A stretch of 51,021 nucleotides of DNA from Methanobacteriota archaeon (lineage in GTDB: Archaea > Thermoplasmatota > Poseidoniia > Poseidoniales > Poseidoniaceae). Positions 26,347 through 35,251 of the stretch are shown piece by piece (the stretch's first letter is position 1; each line of letters begins with the position of its first letter). The DNA is taken from assembly GCA_004195635.1 (NCBI GenBank), contig PSPT01000010.1:1-51021 (forward strand). The letters are read 5' to 3'. The translations under genes and the position numbers were made by a program. Under the pieces are notes generated by a model. It did not search any database and was not told where the DNA came from. It saw only the letters and a program-made list of their open reading frames with translations.

Positions 26347-28143
26347 ATGGAACCCATTGTAAACGACTTTTCAATTAGTATAGCAACTGTAAATGGAACC
26401 GGTTCTCAATCGGCTAACCTTATTCTTCTTCAAACTCTTTTTGACATGGGTGTGCCGGTCAGTGGAAAAAACCTCTTTCCAAGCAATATTTCGGGCCTGC
26501 CGACTTGGTATATTCTGAGAGTTTCAAATAGAGGATATCAGGCACCTGGTGACCGAGTTCACATTCAAGTAATGATGAATAAGGACACTTGGGAGAAGGA
26601 TCTAGACAATTGCCTTCCAGGCACTGTAATTATTTACAATACCGATATAAAAATGCCAGCCCCTGAAAAAGAAGGTTGCATCATTTACGGGGCTGCAATG
26701 ACTAAAATGGCGCGTTCCATTAACCCAAAATTAGCAAGAATGATTGCAAACATGGCATATATTGGAGTATTGGCGGATTTACTTAGCCTTGACCAAGCAA
26801 TTCTTGAAAGCGCAGTCTCCAAGCAATTCAACGGTAAGGAAAAAGCAATCAGCATTAATGTACAAGCAATAAATATGGCAAGAGAATGGTCTGCAGAAAA
26901 TATTGAAAAGCAAGATCCATACACAATTGAAGCAGCAGAAAAAGACCCAGATGCTTTCTTCACCAACGGAAATGAAGCAATTGCTTTGGGTAGTATTTAT
27001 GGTGGAATTACAATGTTGCCTTGGTATCCAATAACTCCCTCAACAGGTATTGCCGAGGGTGTTGCAACATGGTTACCAAGGCTCCGGCAAGATAAAGATG
27101 GCAAGGCCACATGTGCAATAATTCAATCGGAGGATGAACTCGCCGCCGTCGGAATGGTTGTCGGAGCCGGTTGGGCTGGTGGGAGAGCAATGACCTGTAC
27201 TAGTGGCCCCGGCATTTCTCTCATGTCAGAGTTTATCGGATTAGCATATTTTGCTGAAGTCCCTGGCGTAATATGGGATGTTAATCGAACTGGGCCTTCA
27301 ACCGGCCTTCCAACACGTACTCAACAAGGTGATTTATCTATGCTTTATGAAGCCAGCCACGGCGACACCAAGTTCCCTGTATTGATACCGGGAAATATGG
27401 AAGAATGTTTTGAATTTGCATGGCGTGCTTTTGATTATGCTGAACAACTTCAAACTATTGTCTTTGGTTTTAGCGACTTGGATTTGGGAATGAATCAGTG
27501 GTCGTGTAAAGATTTCAAATATCCCGACCAACCAATGAATCGCGGCAAGATATTGCGAACTCAAGAAGAATTAGATGCGGTTGAAAATTATGGCCGGTAC
27601 CGAGATGTTGATGGTGACGGCATCCCCTATCGCACCTTACCTGGTTCTGGTTTAGCACCTTATCTAACGCGCGGAACCGGACGTGATGAAGATGGAAATT
27701 ATTCCGAAGACCCCAAGGTTTACCATAAAAATATGCAACGCCTAAAGAAAAAAATAAACGGTGCAAGGACTATCCTCCCTCAGCCACTTCAGCGCTTGGA
27801 AAAAGAAAGGGAAGTAGGGATTGTTTACTATGGAAGCATGGAAACAACAATCCAAGAAATCGATGATCAATTAGAAGCAACAGGGTTGATGGTCAGCCAG
27901 TGCCGAGTTAGGGCGCTACCTCTCTCTCCTGAAGTTGAGAAGTTTATTGCCGAACATGATACCACTATTATTCTTGAAATCAACCGCGATGGCCAGTTGT
28001 ACGGAATCGTTAGAAAAGAAATTCCAATTGATTTAGTTCCGAAGGTCCATAGTGTGGCGTATTCTGATGGGTTGCCTCCACGGGCAAGAATCTATTCTGA
28101 CCTTATTTTGGAAACCTTGAGGGGGTGTGGATATGACAATTAG
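26347..28143 (+). CDS. korA: 2-oxoacid:ferredoxin oxidoreductase, alpha subunit (gamma-alpha fusion)
   Basis: 598 residues. The N-terminal 190 residues are the gamma domain (NGTGSQSANLILLQTLFDMG), followed by the PFOR domain I/II part (SIYGGITMLPWYPITPSTG, SEDELAAVGMVVGAGWAGG, TSGPGISLMSEFIGLAYFAE). This gamma-alpha fusion plus separate beta subunit is the two-subunit oxygen-tolerant Kor found in aerobic archaea and actinobacteria. It oxidises 2-oxoglutarate (or a related 2-oxoacid) to the acyl-CoA with ferredoxin. The stop overlaps the start of korB by 11 bp. A GAG-rich leader precedes it only weakly (GGGGACAAATG), so expression level cannot be judged. Confidence 0.92.
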   Translation: MEPIVNDFSISIATVNGTGSQSANLILLQTLFDMGVPVSGKNLFPSNISGLPTWYILRVSNRGYQAPGDRVHIQVMMNKDTWEKDLDNCLPGTVIIYNTDIKMPAPEKEGCIIYGAAMTKMARSINPKLARMIANMAYIGVLADLLSLDQAILESAVSKQFNGKEKAISINVQAINMAREWSAENIEKQDPYTIEAAEKDPDAFFTNGNEAIALGSIYGGITMLPWYPITPSTGIAEGVATWLPRLRQDKDGKATCAIIQSEDELAAVGMVVGAGWAGGRAMTCTSGPGISLMSEFIGLAYFAEVPGVIWDVNRTGPSTGLPTRTQQGDLSMLYEASHGDTKFPVLIPGNMEECFEFAWRAFDYAEQLQTIVFGFSDLDLGMNQWSCKDFKYPDQPMNRGKILRTQEELDAVENYGRYRDVDGDGIPYRTLPGSGLAPYLTRGTGRDEDGNYSEDPKVYHKNMQRLKKKINGARTILPQPLQRLEKEREVGIVYYGSMETTIQEIDDQLEATGLMVSQCRVRALPLSPEVEKFIAEHDTTIILEINRDGQLYGIVRKEIPIDLVPKVHSVAYSDGLPPRARIYSDLILETLRGCGYDN

Positions 28144-29161
28144 ATTGAATGTGATTGATTTACCAAAATCCGACTATACCGGTGGCCTCACCTCCCTATG
28201 CGCGGGTTGCGGGCACAATCAAATTTCCAATGTGGTGATAAATGCCGCCTGGGAAAACGGAATAAAACCCCATCAAATAGCAAAAATGAGCGGCATTGGT
28301 TGTTCTTCTAAGACGCCTGCGTATTTCCTTGGTAAAGCACATGGTTTTAACACAGTACACGGTCGAATGCCAAGTGTATCCACTGGTGCAAGAATGACTA
28401 ATACAGACCTCAAAGTGCTTGCAGTTTCGGGTGATGGCGATAGCGCAAGTATTGGAATTGGGCAATTCATTCATGCAATTCGCCGAAATGTGAACATGGT
28501 TTACATCATAGAAAACAACGGAGTTTATGGCCTCACCAAAGGACAGTATTCTGCAACAGTTGAAAAGGGTTCAAAGAAGAAAAAGGGTCTCGTTAATGAA
28601 ACTCAGCCGATTGACATGTGCAAATTAGCGGTTAATCTCGGTGCGACTTTCGTAGCCCGTTCCTTTAGTGGAGCCAAGAAACAACTAACTTCTTTACTCA
28701 AAGCAGCGCTCAGTCATGACGGTATTTCCATTATTGATGTGATAAGCCCATGTGTTACTTTTGCAAATAACGATGAATCTTTCCGTTCCTACAATTATGT
28801 AAAAGGGAATGAAACAGAATTACATGTCTATGATTACATACCACATTTTTCTCCGGTTGAGCAAGTTGATATCCCTGCTGGTGAATATGAGGATATTGAA
28901 ATGCATGATGGTTCTATTCTTCGTCTTGAAACAGTTGGCAAGGGTCATGATTCATCAAACCCTGTGGCTGCACTTACTGCTATTCATGAAGCAGAAATTG
29001 TTTCAAAACACGTGACTGGTTTGCTCTATTATGATCCCGACCGACCATCGCTTTCTCAATCAATGAATCTATCAGATACACCTCTTTGTCAGTTATCTGA
29101 AGAGGATATGCGACCAGATGAATCATCTTTGGATGAAATCCTTGCTCATTTACGAGGTTGA
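28133..29161 (+). CDS. korB: 2-oxoacid:ferredoxin oxidoreductase, beta subunit
   Basis: 342 residues from the ATG at 28133 (an in-frame GTG at 28127 is also possible); GAGGGGG precedes it. TPP-binding motif GDGDSASIGIG at 100-110 followed by ENNGVYGLTKGQ. Four Cys fit the beta-subunit [4Fe-4S] cluster: C23 and C26 (CAGC), C57 (GIGC) and C207 (SPC). Works with KorA in the preceding gene. The conserved C-terminal DRPSLSQSMNL region is present. No separate ferredoxin-like delta subunit is adjacent, in line with the two-subunit class. Confidence 0.93.
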   Translation: MTIRLNVIDLPKSDYTGGLTSLCAGCGHNQISNVVINAAWENGIKPHQIAKMSGIGCSSKTPAYFLGKAHGFNTVHGRMPSVSTGARMTNTDLKVLAVSGDGDSASIGIGQFIHAIRRNVNMVYIIENNGVYGLTKGQYSATVEKGSKKKKGLVNETQPIDMCKLAVNLGATFVARSFSGAKKQLTSLLKAALSHDGISIIDVISPCVTFANNDESFRSYNYVKGNETELHVYDYIPHFSPVEQVDIPAGEYEDIEMHDGSILRLETVGKGHDSSNPVAALTAIHEAEIVSKHVTGLLYYDPDRPSLSQSMNLSDTPLCQLSEEDMRPDESSLDEILAHLRG

Positions 29162-29254
29162 ATATAGAGCGGGGGCGTCAACAACCTCTTCTACACTTCA
29201 TTTTTTCATTATCAAGCACTAGTGCTATACATAAGCACCCCGTTTGGGCAATTA

Positions 29255-30163
29255 ATGGAGCAGTTAGATGCGCTGAAAGCGGCGGCCTTGGCCGACCCTG
29301 TGACTACCGCATGGGCTGCAATGATTTCTCTTGCACTATTTTGGGGTATGATAAAAATACTTAGATTCGGTAGTCGCCGCAAAAAATTGCTTGCTGAATA
29401 CGGCGAACTCGAAACTATTACCCCACCCTCTGCAACAGGAAGGCGGCACCCTCTTCGATTAGGATTGATCCTTTCTGACTCTATTGAAGTTTCGGACCCT
29501 CCTACTCAAGACCCCCCTGAAGGTGAAGATGCACTTGTTGGCGAAGTAGCAAGGGAGGAATTAGTTGGTCTGAGAGCCCAATGGATATCCTCATCCGAAA
29601 ATAGTAACGCCCTTGACGAACATGCGAATGATGTCGTTAGCGGTTCAACTGCTGATGTGTCAATAGTTGATGAAGATGAAACCCAAGATGACCAATTTGA
29701 CAAGCGTCTTGAGCGCGAAGGTGGTAAACGCGGCGTTATGCAAGTTTCATTGATGTGGGATAATTACAACGATTTAGATTTGCATCTATTTACTCCTTCT
29801 GGTGAGAGAATTTACTTCAATAATCGCCACTCCGATTGCGGTGGTGAATTGGATGTTGATATGAATGTCAAGCCTACTTCAAGAACTCCAATTGAAAATG
29901 TATTTTGGGAAGAATTGCCACCTCCTGGCAAATACAAAATTGCAATCCATCACTATTCAAGACATCGTCGTTGGCGAACAAAGGACCCCACTGCTTTCAA
30001 GGTGCGGGTGCGTATTTTTGAGGACTCAATTGAGTTGGCAGGAAGGTTAAGTCGTGGTGACCCGATGAAGTTTATTCATACTTTTGAGGTTGCTGAACCC
30101 ACGGAAATTTCGAGTGGAGAGGGTGAAAAATCAGATGATGATTTTGTAATTGAGAAAAAGTAG
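29255..30163 (+). CDS. Membrane-anchored DUF2135/YfaP-like domain protein
   Basis: About 302 residues from the ATG at 29255 (an in-frame GTG at 29222 adds 11). One helix at about residues 14-33 (AWAAMISLALFWGMIKIL), a long acidic linker (about 60-155), then a beta domain at about 165-280 beginning MQVSLMWDNYNDLDLHLFTP and containing YFNNRHSDCGGELDVDMN and PPGKYKIAIHHYSRHRRW. That pattern matches the YfaP/DUF2135 type, often attached to secreted or vWA-associated proteins, function unclear. It is 93 bp after korB in the same direction but shows no link to it. The helix is preceded by a short N-terminal segment, so the acidic part may lie on either side. Confidence 0.65.
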   Translation: MEQLDALKAAALADPVTTAWAAMISLALFWGMIKILRFGSRRKKLLAEYGELETITPPSATGRRHPLRLGLILSDSIEVSDPPTQDPPEGEDALVGEVAREELVGLRAQWISSSENSNALDEHANDVVSGSTADVSIVDEDETQDDQFDKRLEREGGKRGVMQVSLMWDNYNDLDLHLFTPSGERIYFNNRHSDCGGELDVDMNVKPTSRTPIENVFWEELPPPGKYKIAIHHYSRHRRWRTKDPTAFKVRVRIFEDSIELAGRLSRGDPMKFIHTFEVAEPTEISSGEGEKSDDDFVIEKK

Positions 30164-30174
30164 CACAGACCACT

Positions 30175-30203
30175 ATTACAATAAAATCTTATTACAATAA
30201 AAT
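30175..30203 (+). repeat. 16-bp tandem AT-rich repeat
   Basis: ATTACAATAAAAT occurs at 30175-30187 and 30191-30203, separated by CTT, followed by a T-run (ATTTTTC). It lies just past the stop at 30163 and could serve as a T-rich archaeal transcription termination region. The 30164-30512 interval holds this, tRNA-Gln and its promoter; the remaining bases show no gene. Confidence 0.5.
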
Positions 30204-30259
30204 ATTTTTCCCGCATTATGCTTTCTGGGCCGATAATTCAAGAGAATTGCAACAGTTGG

Positions 30260-30332
30260 TAGTCCCTCTCGGATTCGAACCGAAGTCGGGAGGACCAGAA
30301 CCTCCCATGATGGACCGCTACACTAAGGGACT
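30260..30332 (-). tRNA. tRNA-Gln (anticodon CUG)
   Basis: 73 nt. Acceptor AGTCCCT pairs with AGGGACT; D arm GTGTAGCGGTCCA; anticodon stem GGAGG/CCTCC around TTCTGGT gives CUG, reading CAG codons; T arm CTCGG/CCGAA type with TTCGAAT. The discriminator is A, and the next three bases on the same strand are CCA, so CCA appears encoded. A TATA-like element sits 28 bp upstream. Confidence 0.93.
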
Positions 30333-30354
30333 ATGATGTCGGGGAGATGCCTGC

Positions 30355-30366
30355 CATATATCAAAT
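30355..30366 (-). promoter_or_regulatory. TATA box of tRNA-Gln
   Basis: On the minus strand ATTTGATATATG, centred 28 bp before the tRNA 5' end, the distance expected for a TBP site. The same TTTGATATA core occurs before the small membrane protein gene at 378-668. Confidence 0.6.
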
Positions 30367-30512
30367 AAACCACAATTAGGTGAACATTCAAAGGGCCTTA
30401 GGGAAAGCCAATCTAACTACTTTTGACTCCCTATTTCGGAGTTGGTAAACATATCTTCCAATAGGTGAGTTGAGAAACATAAACTCACCCCTTCAAACCT
30501 CATTCTGTAATA

Positions 30513-30671
30513 TTATAATACCCCAAAGGCGTATTTTGACACCCAACCAACCATTAGAATTGCCATAAACCAACCTGCTCTAGTTCGAGCCAATGCATAT
30601 TTGGCTTGTTTTTGTGTTCCTTCCCGCTCCATTTCTTCATACAACGGAGCAAGAGGGTTTTCTCGGCTCAT
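30513..30671 (-). CDS. Small single-helix membrane protein
   Basis: 52 residues from the ATG at 30671. The frame extends upstream to 30770, but that part overlaps the divergent Nudix/MBL gene. A charged N-terminal half (MSRENPLAPLYEEMEREGTQ) is followed by a helix at about residues 33-50 (WFMAILMVGWVSKYAFGVL) at the very end, so it looks like a C-tail-anchored small protein. Divergent from the Nudix-MBL gene with 54 bp between starts. No family recognised; it could be a real small gene, given the typical tail-anchor layout. Confidence 0.5.
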   Translation of the reverse strand: MSRENPLAPLYEEMEREGTQKQAKYALARTRAGWFMAILMVGWVSKYAFGVL

Positions 30672-30725
30672 CATTTTGGCCAAAACGGGAGTAGGCTTGA
30701 AGGGGTTGGTCGCTTGGCACAATAT

Positions 30726-32273
30726 ATGAGCGAAGTACCAAGTGGCTGGGAAATCACCCGCTCGGAACAACGCCCTCCACTCCCTTCAGCATCTCTAATG
30801 ATAACCCGTGATGGTGAAGATGGGGTGGAAATACTAATCTGTCGCCGGGTGGAATCTATGCCTTCATTTCCAGGATATTGGGCATTTCCAGGTGGTGGAA
30901 TTAGTCGTGTAGATAAATCGGCGGCGAAGGCATTTCCAACTTTGCATGAAGACCCAGTAATGGGTGCATCGTTTGCTTGTATGTTGCGAGAATTAGTTGA
31001 AGAATTAGGCTGGGTAATTAGTGAAGGAAAAATTACACTCGCTGACCTAGATGCGCGCAAGTTAGTTCTTGAAGACAAAGCCGCTTGGCTAAACTTAGCA
31101 ATCGAATCGGTATTGCCCACGGAAGTAAATGGTCTAAGGATGGTTAGCAAACGCACAACCCCTGCATTTGCTCCAATGCGCTTTGAAAATCGCTTCTTAC
31201 ATTATCATGCTGGAGCAGTTTGCGATACCCCTTCCCCTCAACTCTCCGGACAAACTGAATTTGACCAAACTCGCTGGTTGACAACAAAGCAAATACTTGA
31301 CGAATGGGAGGAACATTCCCTCAAACTTCCACCTCCACTCGTCACCCTTTTACAGAAAGTTTCCTCATTATTAGCCATTCATGTTTCTATGGAGGAGGTT
31401 TCCAAAGTTCTATCCAAAGAACAACCCGGTGAGCGCTCAATAATGTTTGCTAATGGCGTAGAATGCTTGCCCTTGCCGACATACACTTTGCCGCCAGCTA
31501 GCACTACAAATTGTTACATCCTGGGCGATGAGGGCGGCCCAAGAATAATTGTTGATGCCGCAGCCAAAACTCCTGAAGCACTGAAAATATTGCAAAATAA
31601 AATAGATTTAATTAAGCAGGATGGAGGTGAGATTATCGCCACAATTTTCACCCACCGTCATTCGGACCACATAGGTGATCTCAGCGCCATTTCAAATATT
31701 TATCAAGCACCAATATGGGCCAGCGCAGCGACTCACAAATACATCCCCGATTGCGATACTAATAAGGTGATCAAGGAGGGGGACTCATTTACACTAAGTG
31801 GGCCGAAGGGAGATGTTTCATGGAATGTTTACCTTACCCCTGGGCATTGTGAAGGGCACATTTGCCTATCTAGTGCAGCAGGAATTATTGTCGGTGATAT
31901 GGTTGCAGGAATGGGTACTATTTTGATACCTCCTGCGGAAGGAGATATGGGCGAATATTTGTATCAGTTGGAGCGCTTGAAGAACATGAACCCTCACTTG
32001 TTATTTCCTAGCCATGGGCCAGTTTTACCACTTCCTGAAAAAACTCTATCTCACTACATCAAGCATCGTAATGCGAGGCATGAAAGGGTTGCAGAGGCCG
32101 TCGAATTGGGATTAACAGACTTGCAAGAAATTGCAGACTTTGCCTATGCTGATACTCCAAATGCCCATCCTCAATTAAAGGTGCAACAAACTCAAGCACA
32201 CCTTTTGGCATGGAAAAAAGAAGGAAATGAAAAGGTAAATCTCATTTTGGAATCCATTGGTGAAATATTCTAA
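30726..32273 (+). CDS. Nudix hydrolase fused to metallo-beta-lactamase-fold hydrolase
   Basis: 515 residues from the ATG at 30726 (start of the Nudix-like sequence MSEVPSGWEITRS). The N-terminal domain, residues 1-230, has the Nudix box from G57 to RELVEELGW at 88-96, with a long insertion between the glycine part and the REL part, as in NUDT7/NUDT19-type CoA and nucleotide diphosphatases. The C-terminal domain, residues about 245-515, has the MBL metal site THRHSDH with H310, H312, D314 and H315, and later SHGPV. It resembles LACTB2-type hydrolases or endoribonucleases. Likely a two-step enzyme that removes a diphosphate and then hydrolyses a second bond, substrate unknown. The Rqc2-like gene follows 167 bp downstream. 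Confidence 0.88.
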   Translation: MSEVPSGWEITRSEQRPPLPSASLMITRDGEDGVEILICRRVESMPSFPGYWAFPGGGISRVDKSAAKAFPTLHEDPVMGASFACMLRELVEELGWVISEGKITLADLDARKLVLEDKAAWLNLAIESVLPTEVNGLRMVSKRTTPAFAPMRFENRFLHYHAGAVCDTPSPQLSGQTEFDQTRWLTTKQILDEWEEHSLKLPPPLVTLLQKVSSLLAIHVSMEEVSKVLSKEQPGERSIMFANGVECLPLPTYTLPPASTTNCYILGDEGGPRIIVDAAAKTPEALKILQNKIDLIKQDGGEIIATIFTHRHSDHIGDLSAISNIYQAPIWASAATHKYIPDCDTNKVIKEGDSFTLSGPKGDVSWNVYLTPGHCEGHICLSSAAGIIVGDMVAGMGTILIPPAEGDMGEYLYQLERLKNMNPHLLFPSHGPVLPLPEKTLSHYIKHRNARHERVAEAVELGLTDLQEIADFAYADTPNAHPQLKVQQTQAHLLAWKKEGNEKVNLILESIGEIF

Positions 32274-32440
32274 CTTTCTCTTATCGCATTGCCTCATATT
32301 CCATTACTGCTGCTTTCATTCATCCCTATTGGCGGGGAGATATTGGTTTGAAATAGGCCATCCAATTGATAATTCGGGCGATGCCCTCTTGAGTCACCCA
32401 TGTCGCAGCCTTTGCTTGGGGGCTATCTATGCGGGGCGCA

Positions 32441-34624
32441 ATGTCGGGTTTTGATCTGCGAAGAATCTGTGTTGAATTGCAGGGTTTTGTTGGCGCCTAT
32501 TGCAAAAAAATCTATCAACCGCACCATGAACAATTGGTACTGCGGTTGAATCCAAAAGAATTGTCGCAACAGGATTTAATTATTGTTCGCGGCAAGCGCG
32601 TATATCTTTCTTCGCGCGACCGCCCCATGCCTATGTCCCCTCCACCCTTTGCCATGCTGCTGCGGAAGCATTTACGTAATGCCCGCTTAGTCGAAGTTGC
32701 GCAACATGGCTTTGACCGAATTTTACGACTTTCTTTTGATACAAAATCCGGCCCCCGTCATTTAGTTGTAGAATGTTTTAGAGATGGAAATGCAATTCTT
32801 TGTGATGAAAATTACATTATTATTCAACCCTTGACTCATGCAAAATACTCCGCTCGTACGCTAAAACGCGGTGAAGAATACCGCTTTCCCCCTGAAGCCA
32901 TAGACCCGCACGACCTTCATTATTCTGAGTTATTCGAAATTTTTTCAAACTCGGATGCAGATATAGTTAGGACTCTTGCCTCCAAAGCCAATCTCGGCGG
33001 CCCATTAGCAACCGCAGTCGTTGCTCAAACTGATATTGATGCAAAAACAAAAGCCAAGTCAATGTCTGCAGAAGAAATAGAAATTATTTCGAGTTCCTTA
33101 GCATCATTATTGCAAAAACTTGCTTCTGCTGGTGAGAACACAGAAGGAGTGGGGAAACCCGGTGGTTGGTTACTCCTTGAATCAGGAGATGGAATGACTC
33201 CTGAAGGATTAATTCATTCAATCAAAGATTCTGCTGAAAGTGAATTGGATGATATTTATGATACTTACGCGGTTGAAGCAAGTCCTGTGTGCCTTCCTGC
33301 CCATGAAGGTTTAGTGCCAATTCCTTTTGACCGTTTTGTCGATGCAGTTGATGCTTGGAAAGGTTACCACGATTCAACTGCTCACGCACGAAAACAAGCC
33401 GAGAAGGAAGCAGCAGTCCCTGGGCGCGGTCCATCAACGGTTGCCGATACGCTTGAAAGACGCATTCAACAGCAAAAAGGCGCCCTTGTGGGATTCAAGA
33501 ATAAGGTTGAATCGCAACAAGAATTAGGACATGCAATTCAAGAACACTGGACGCATGTTGATGAGTTGCTTAACCAAATGAGGCAAGCAATTGCCGAGTT
33601 TGGCTGGAGTGGTACAAAGAAAAAAATAAAACCAATACCTTGGTTCAAATCATTGAATCCGTCGGACAAAAATTTCACTGCACTTCTCCCTGATGAAGAA
33701 GGTCAGCCCGGTGGCCGAATCGTCACCCTCTATGTGGAGGAGAATGTTCATCAAAATGCTCAACGGTATTTTGAGAAAGCGCGCAAACAAAAGGACAAAT
33801 CCATCGGTGCAGTAACCGCTCTTGCGGAATCGGAAACTCGTTTAGCCCGCGCCGAAAAACGCGAATCAAAGCGTCACGCTAGTGGTCAAGTTTCCAGAGT
33901 CAAGCGTAGTAAACGCCTATGGTTTGAACGCCATCGATGGACAATTCTTGATGGAATGCACTTAATGATCGGTGGAAGAGACGCAAAAGGCAATGATGCA
34001 ATAGTCAAAAAGCATCTAAAAAGTGATGACTTATACTTCCATGCTGATTTACATGGGGCTCCCTCATGTTCGCTAAAATTTGCTCAGGGTTTTGAGAAGG
34101 ACCCTCAGCCCCCTGCGAATCTGCCAAAAGGAATCCCAGCAATACGACTCTCCGACAAATTGGATAAAGAAAGTATTTCGCAATTAGCAATTGAACAAGC
34201 AGCATCAATGTCTCTATGCTGGAGTAGAGGTTGGAGTGGAGGTGGAGCACATGGCACTTCATATTGGGTAAAACCATCTCAAGTCAGTAAGACCGCTCAA
34301 AGTGGAGAGTTCGTCGCCAAAGGAGCATTTGTCGTCCGTGGTCAGCGCAACTGGTTTCGTGACTTGAGTGTCAAAATAGCCCTTGGTTTGGTCTGTATTA
34401 ACGGCATCCCTCTATTACTCGGCGGGGCCCCCGAACAAGTTTCTGCAATGTGTGAGAGATGGATTGAGTATAGTCCTGGTCGGGGCAAGAAAGAGCAAAT
34501 TGCTAATAAGATTGCAAAAGCAACTGGAATTCCAACTGATGATATTTTGGGAGTCCTTCCTGGCGGAGGCGAATTAGGTAGAGACCATGGTTTGATAAAG
34601 CCGGTCAAAAGCGAAGATGAGTGA
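32441..34624 (+). CDS. Archaeal Rqc2/RqcH-type NFACT protein
   Basis: 727 residues from the ATG at 32441 (frame opens at 32429). N-terminal NFACT-N domain (MSGFDLRRI), a long coiled coil about 290-420, then NFACT-R around 495-600 (WTILDGMHLMIGGRDAKGN and the KSDDLYFHADLHGAPS motif), and a C-terminal basic domain. Residues D5 and D92-R93 (HGFDRIL) match the D...DR set needed by Rqc2 and RqcH to add alanine or threonine tails to chains on stalled large ribosomal subunits. This protein probably acts in ribosome-associated quality control in the cytoplasm. No Ltn1 or other RQC partner is in the window. Confidence 0.9.
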   Translation: MSGFDLRRICVELQGFVGAYCKKIYQPHHEQLVLRLNPKELSQQDLIIVRGKRVYLSSRDRPMPMSPPPFAMLLRKHLRNARLVEVAQHGFDRILRLSFDTKSGPRHLVVECFRDGNAILCDENYIIIQPLTHAKYSARTLKRGEEYRFPPEAIDPHDLHYSELFEIFSNSDADIVRTLASKANLGGPLATAVVAQTDIDAKTKAKSMSAEEIEIISSSLASLLQKLASAGENTEGVGKPGGWLLLESGDGMTPEGLIHSIKDSAESELDDIYDTYAVEASPVCLPAHEGLVPIPFDRFVDAVDAWKGYHDSTAHARKQAEKEAAVPGRGPSTVADTLERRIQQQKGALVGFKNKVESQQELGHAIQEHWTHVDELLNQMRQAIAEFGWSGTKKKIKPIPWFKSLNPSDKNFTALLPDEEGQPGGRIVTLYVEENVHQNAQRYFEKARKQKDKSIGAVTALAESETRLARAEKRESKRHASGQVSRVKRSKRLWFERHRWTILDGMHLMIGGRDAKGNDAIVKKHLKSDDLYFHADLHGAPSCSLKFAQGFEKDPQPPANLPKGIPAIRLSDKLDKESISQLAIEQAASMSLCWSRGWSGGGAHGTSYWVKPSQVSKTAQSGEFVAKGAFVVRGQRNWFRDLSVKIALGLVCINGIPLLLGGAPEQVSAMCERWIEYSPGRGKKEQIANKIAKATGIPTDDILGVLPGGGELGRDHGLIKPVKSEDE

Positions 34625-34678
34625 TAATTAACTAACAACATTCAACTATTAACCCAATTTAGGGGTAGTTGAGCCGAA

Positions 34679-35239
34679 ATGATACGCCGCGTAAAAGATG
34701 AAAATGCCGAAATCGGCATTGGGGCAATGATCATTTTCATCGCCATTATTCTCGCCTCGGCAATTGTAAGCGCAGTCCTTGTTAAGTCAGTGGAAAATAT
34801 TTTTTCTCGACAAAAATCTGATGCCCAACAATCATCTATATCTTTCAATGGTATGGTCAATGTGCTTATTATTGATATTACTGCATTGGGTGGAACAGAT
34901 GAGATACATATGGTATTTGATTTGCCTTATATTGCAGATGATCTACATGAATCAGACCTCTCATGGGTACTAATGTGTTTGCCAACTGGCGAAACACGAA
35001 TGCAATTTGATGAAGGTCAATTTAGGTTTGCCACAACTCTTGATGGTGACGGCCTCACCGCTTTGCCATTAACTGAGTTTATTCCTGGTGATGTGTATCG
35101 TATTATTTTTCAACTTGATATGTGTGACCTTGAAGATGTAGAGAAGGCAACTTTGATTTTGATGATTGATGAGGGCAGAACTCGCGAAATTGTTTTGGAG
35201 ATTGGGAATAGTCCATTCGTTGGACAGGTTTTATTTTGA
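34679..35239 (+). CDS. Archaellin-like protein 1
   Basis: 186 residues. The N terminus has the class III (prepilin-type) signal of archaellins: a short charged leader (MIRRVKDENAE) then IGIGAMIIFIAIILASAIVS, a hydrophobic helix of about 20 residues, with cleavage expected before the IGIG by a FlaK/PibD peptidase. The rest is a beta-rich domain with C100 and C149, a possible disulfide. Short for an archaellin (usually 190-250), and no archaellum motor genes (flaG-flaJ) are nearby. Tandem with a second copy at 35252. Could be archaellum filament or a related pilus. Confidence 0.78.
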   Translation: MIRRVKDENAEIGIGAMIIFIAIILASAIVSAVLVKSVENIFSRQKSDAQQSSISFNGMVNVLIIDITALGGTDEIHMVFDLPYIADDLHESDLSWVLMCLPTGETRMQFDEGQFRFATTLDGDGLTALPLTEFIPGDVYRIIFQLDMCDLEDVEKATLILMIDEGRTREIVLEIGNSPFVGQVLF

Positions 35240-35251
35240 GGTGGATGAACA

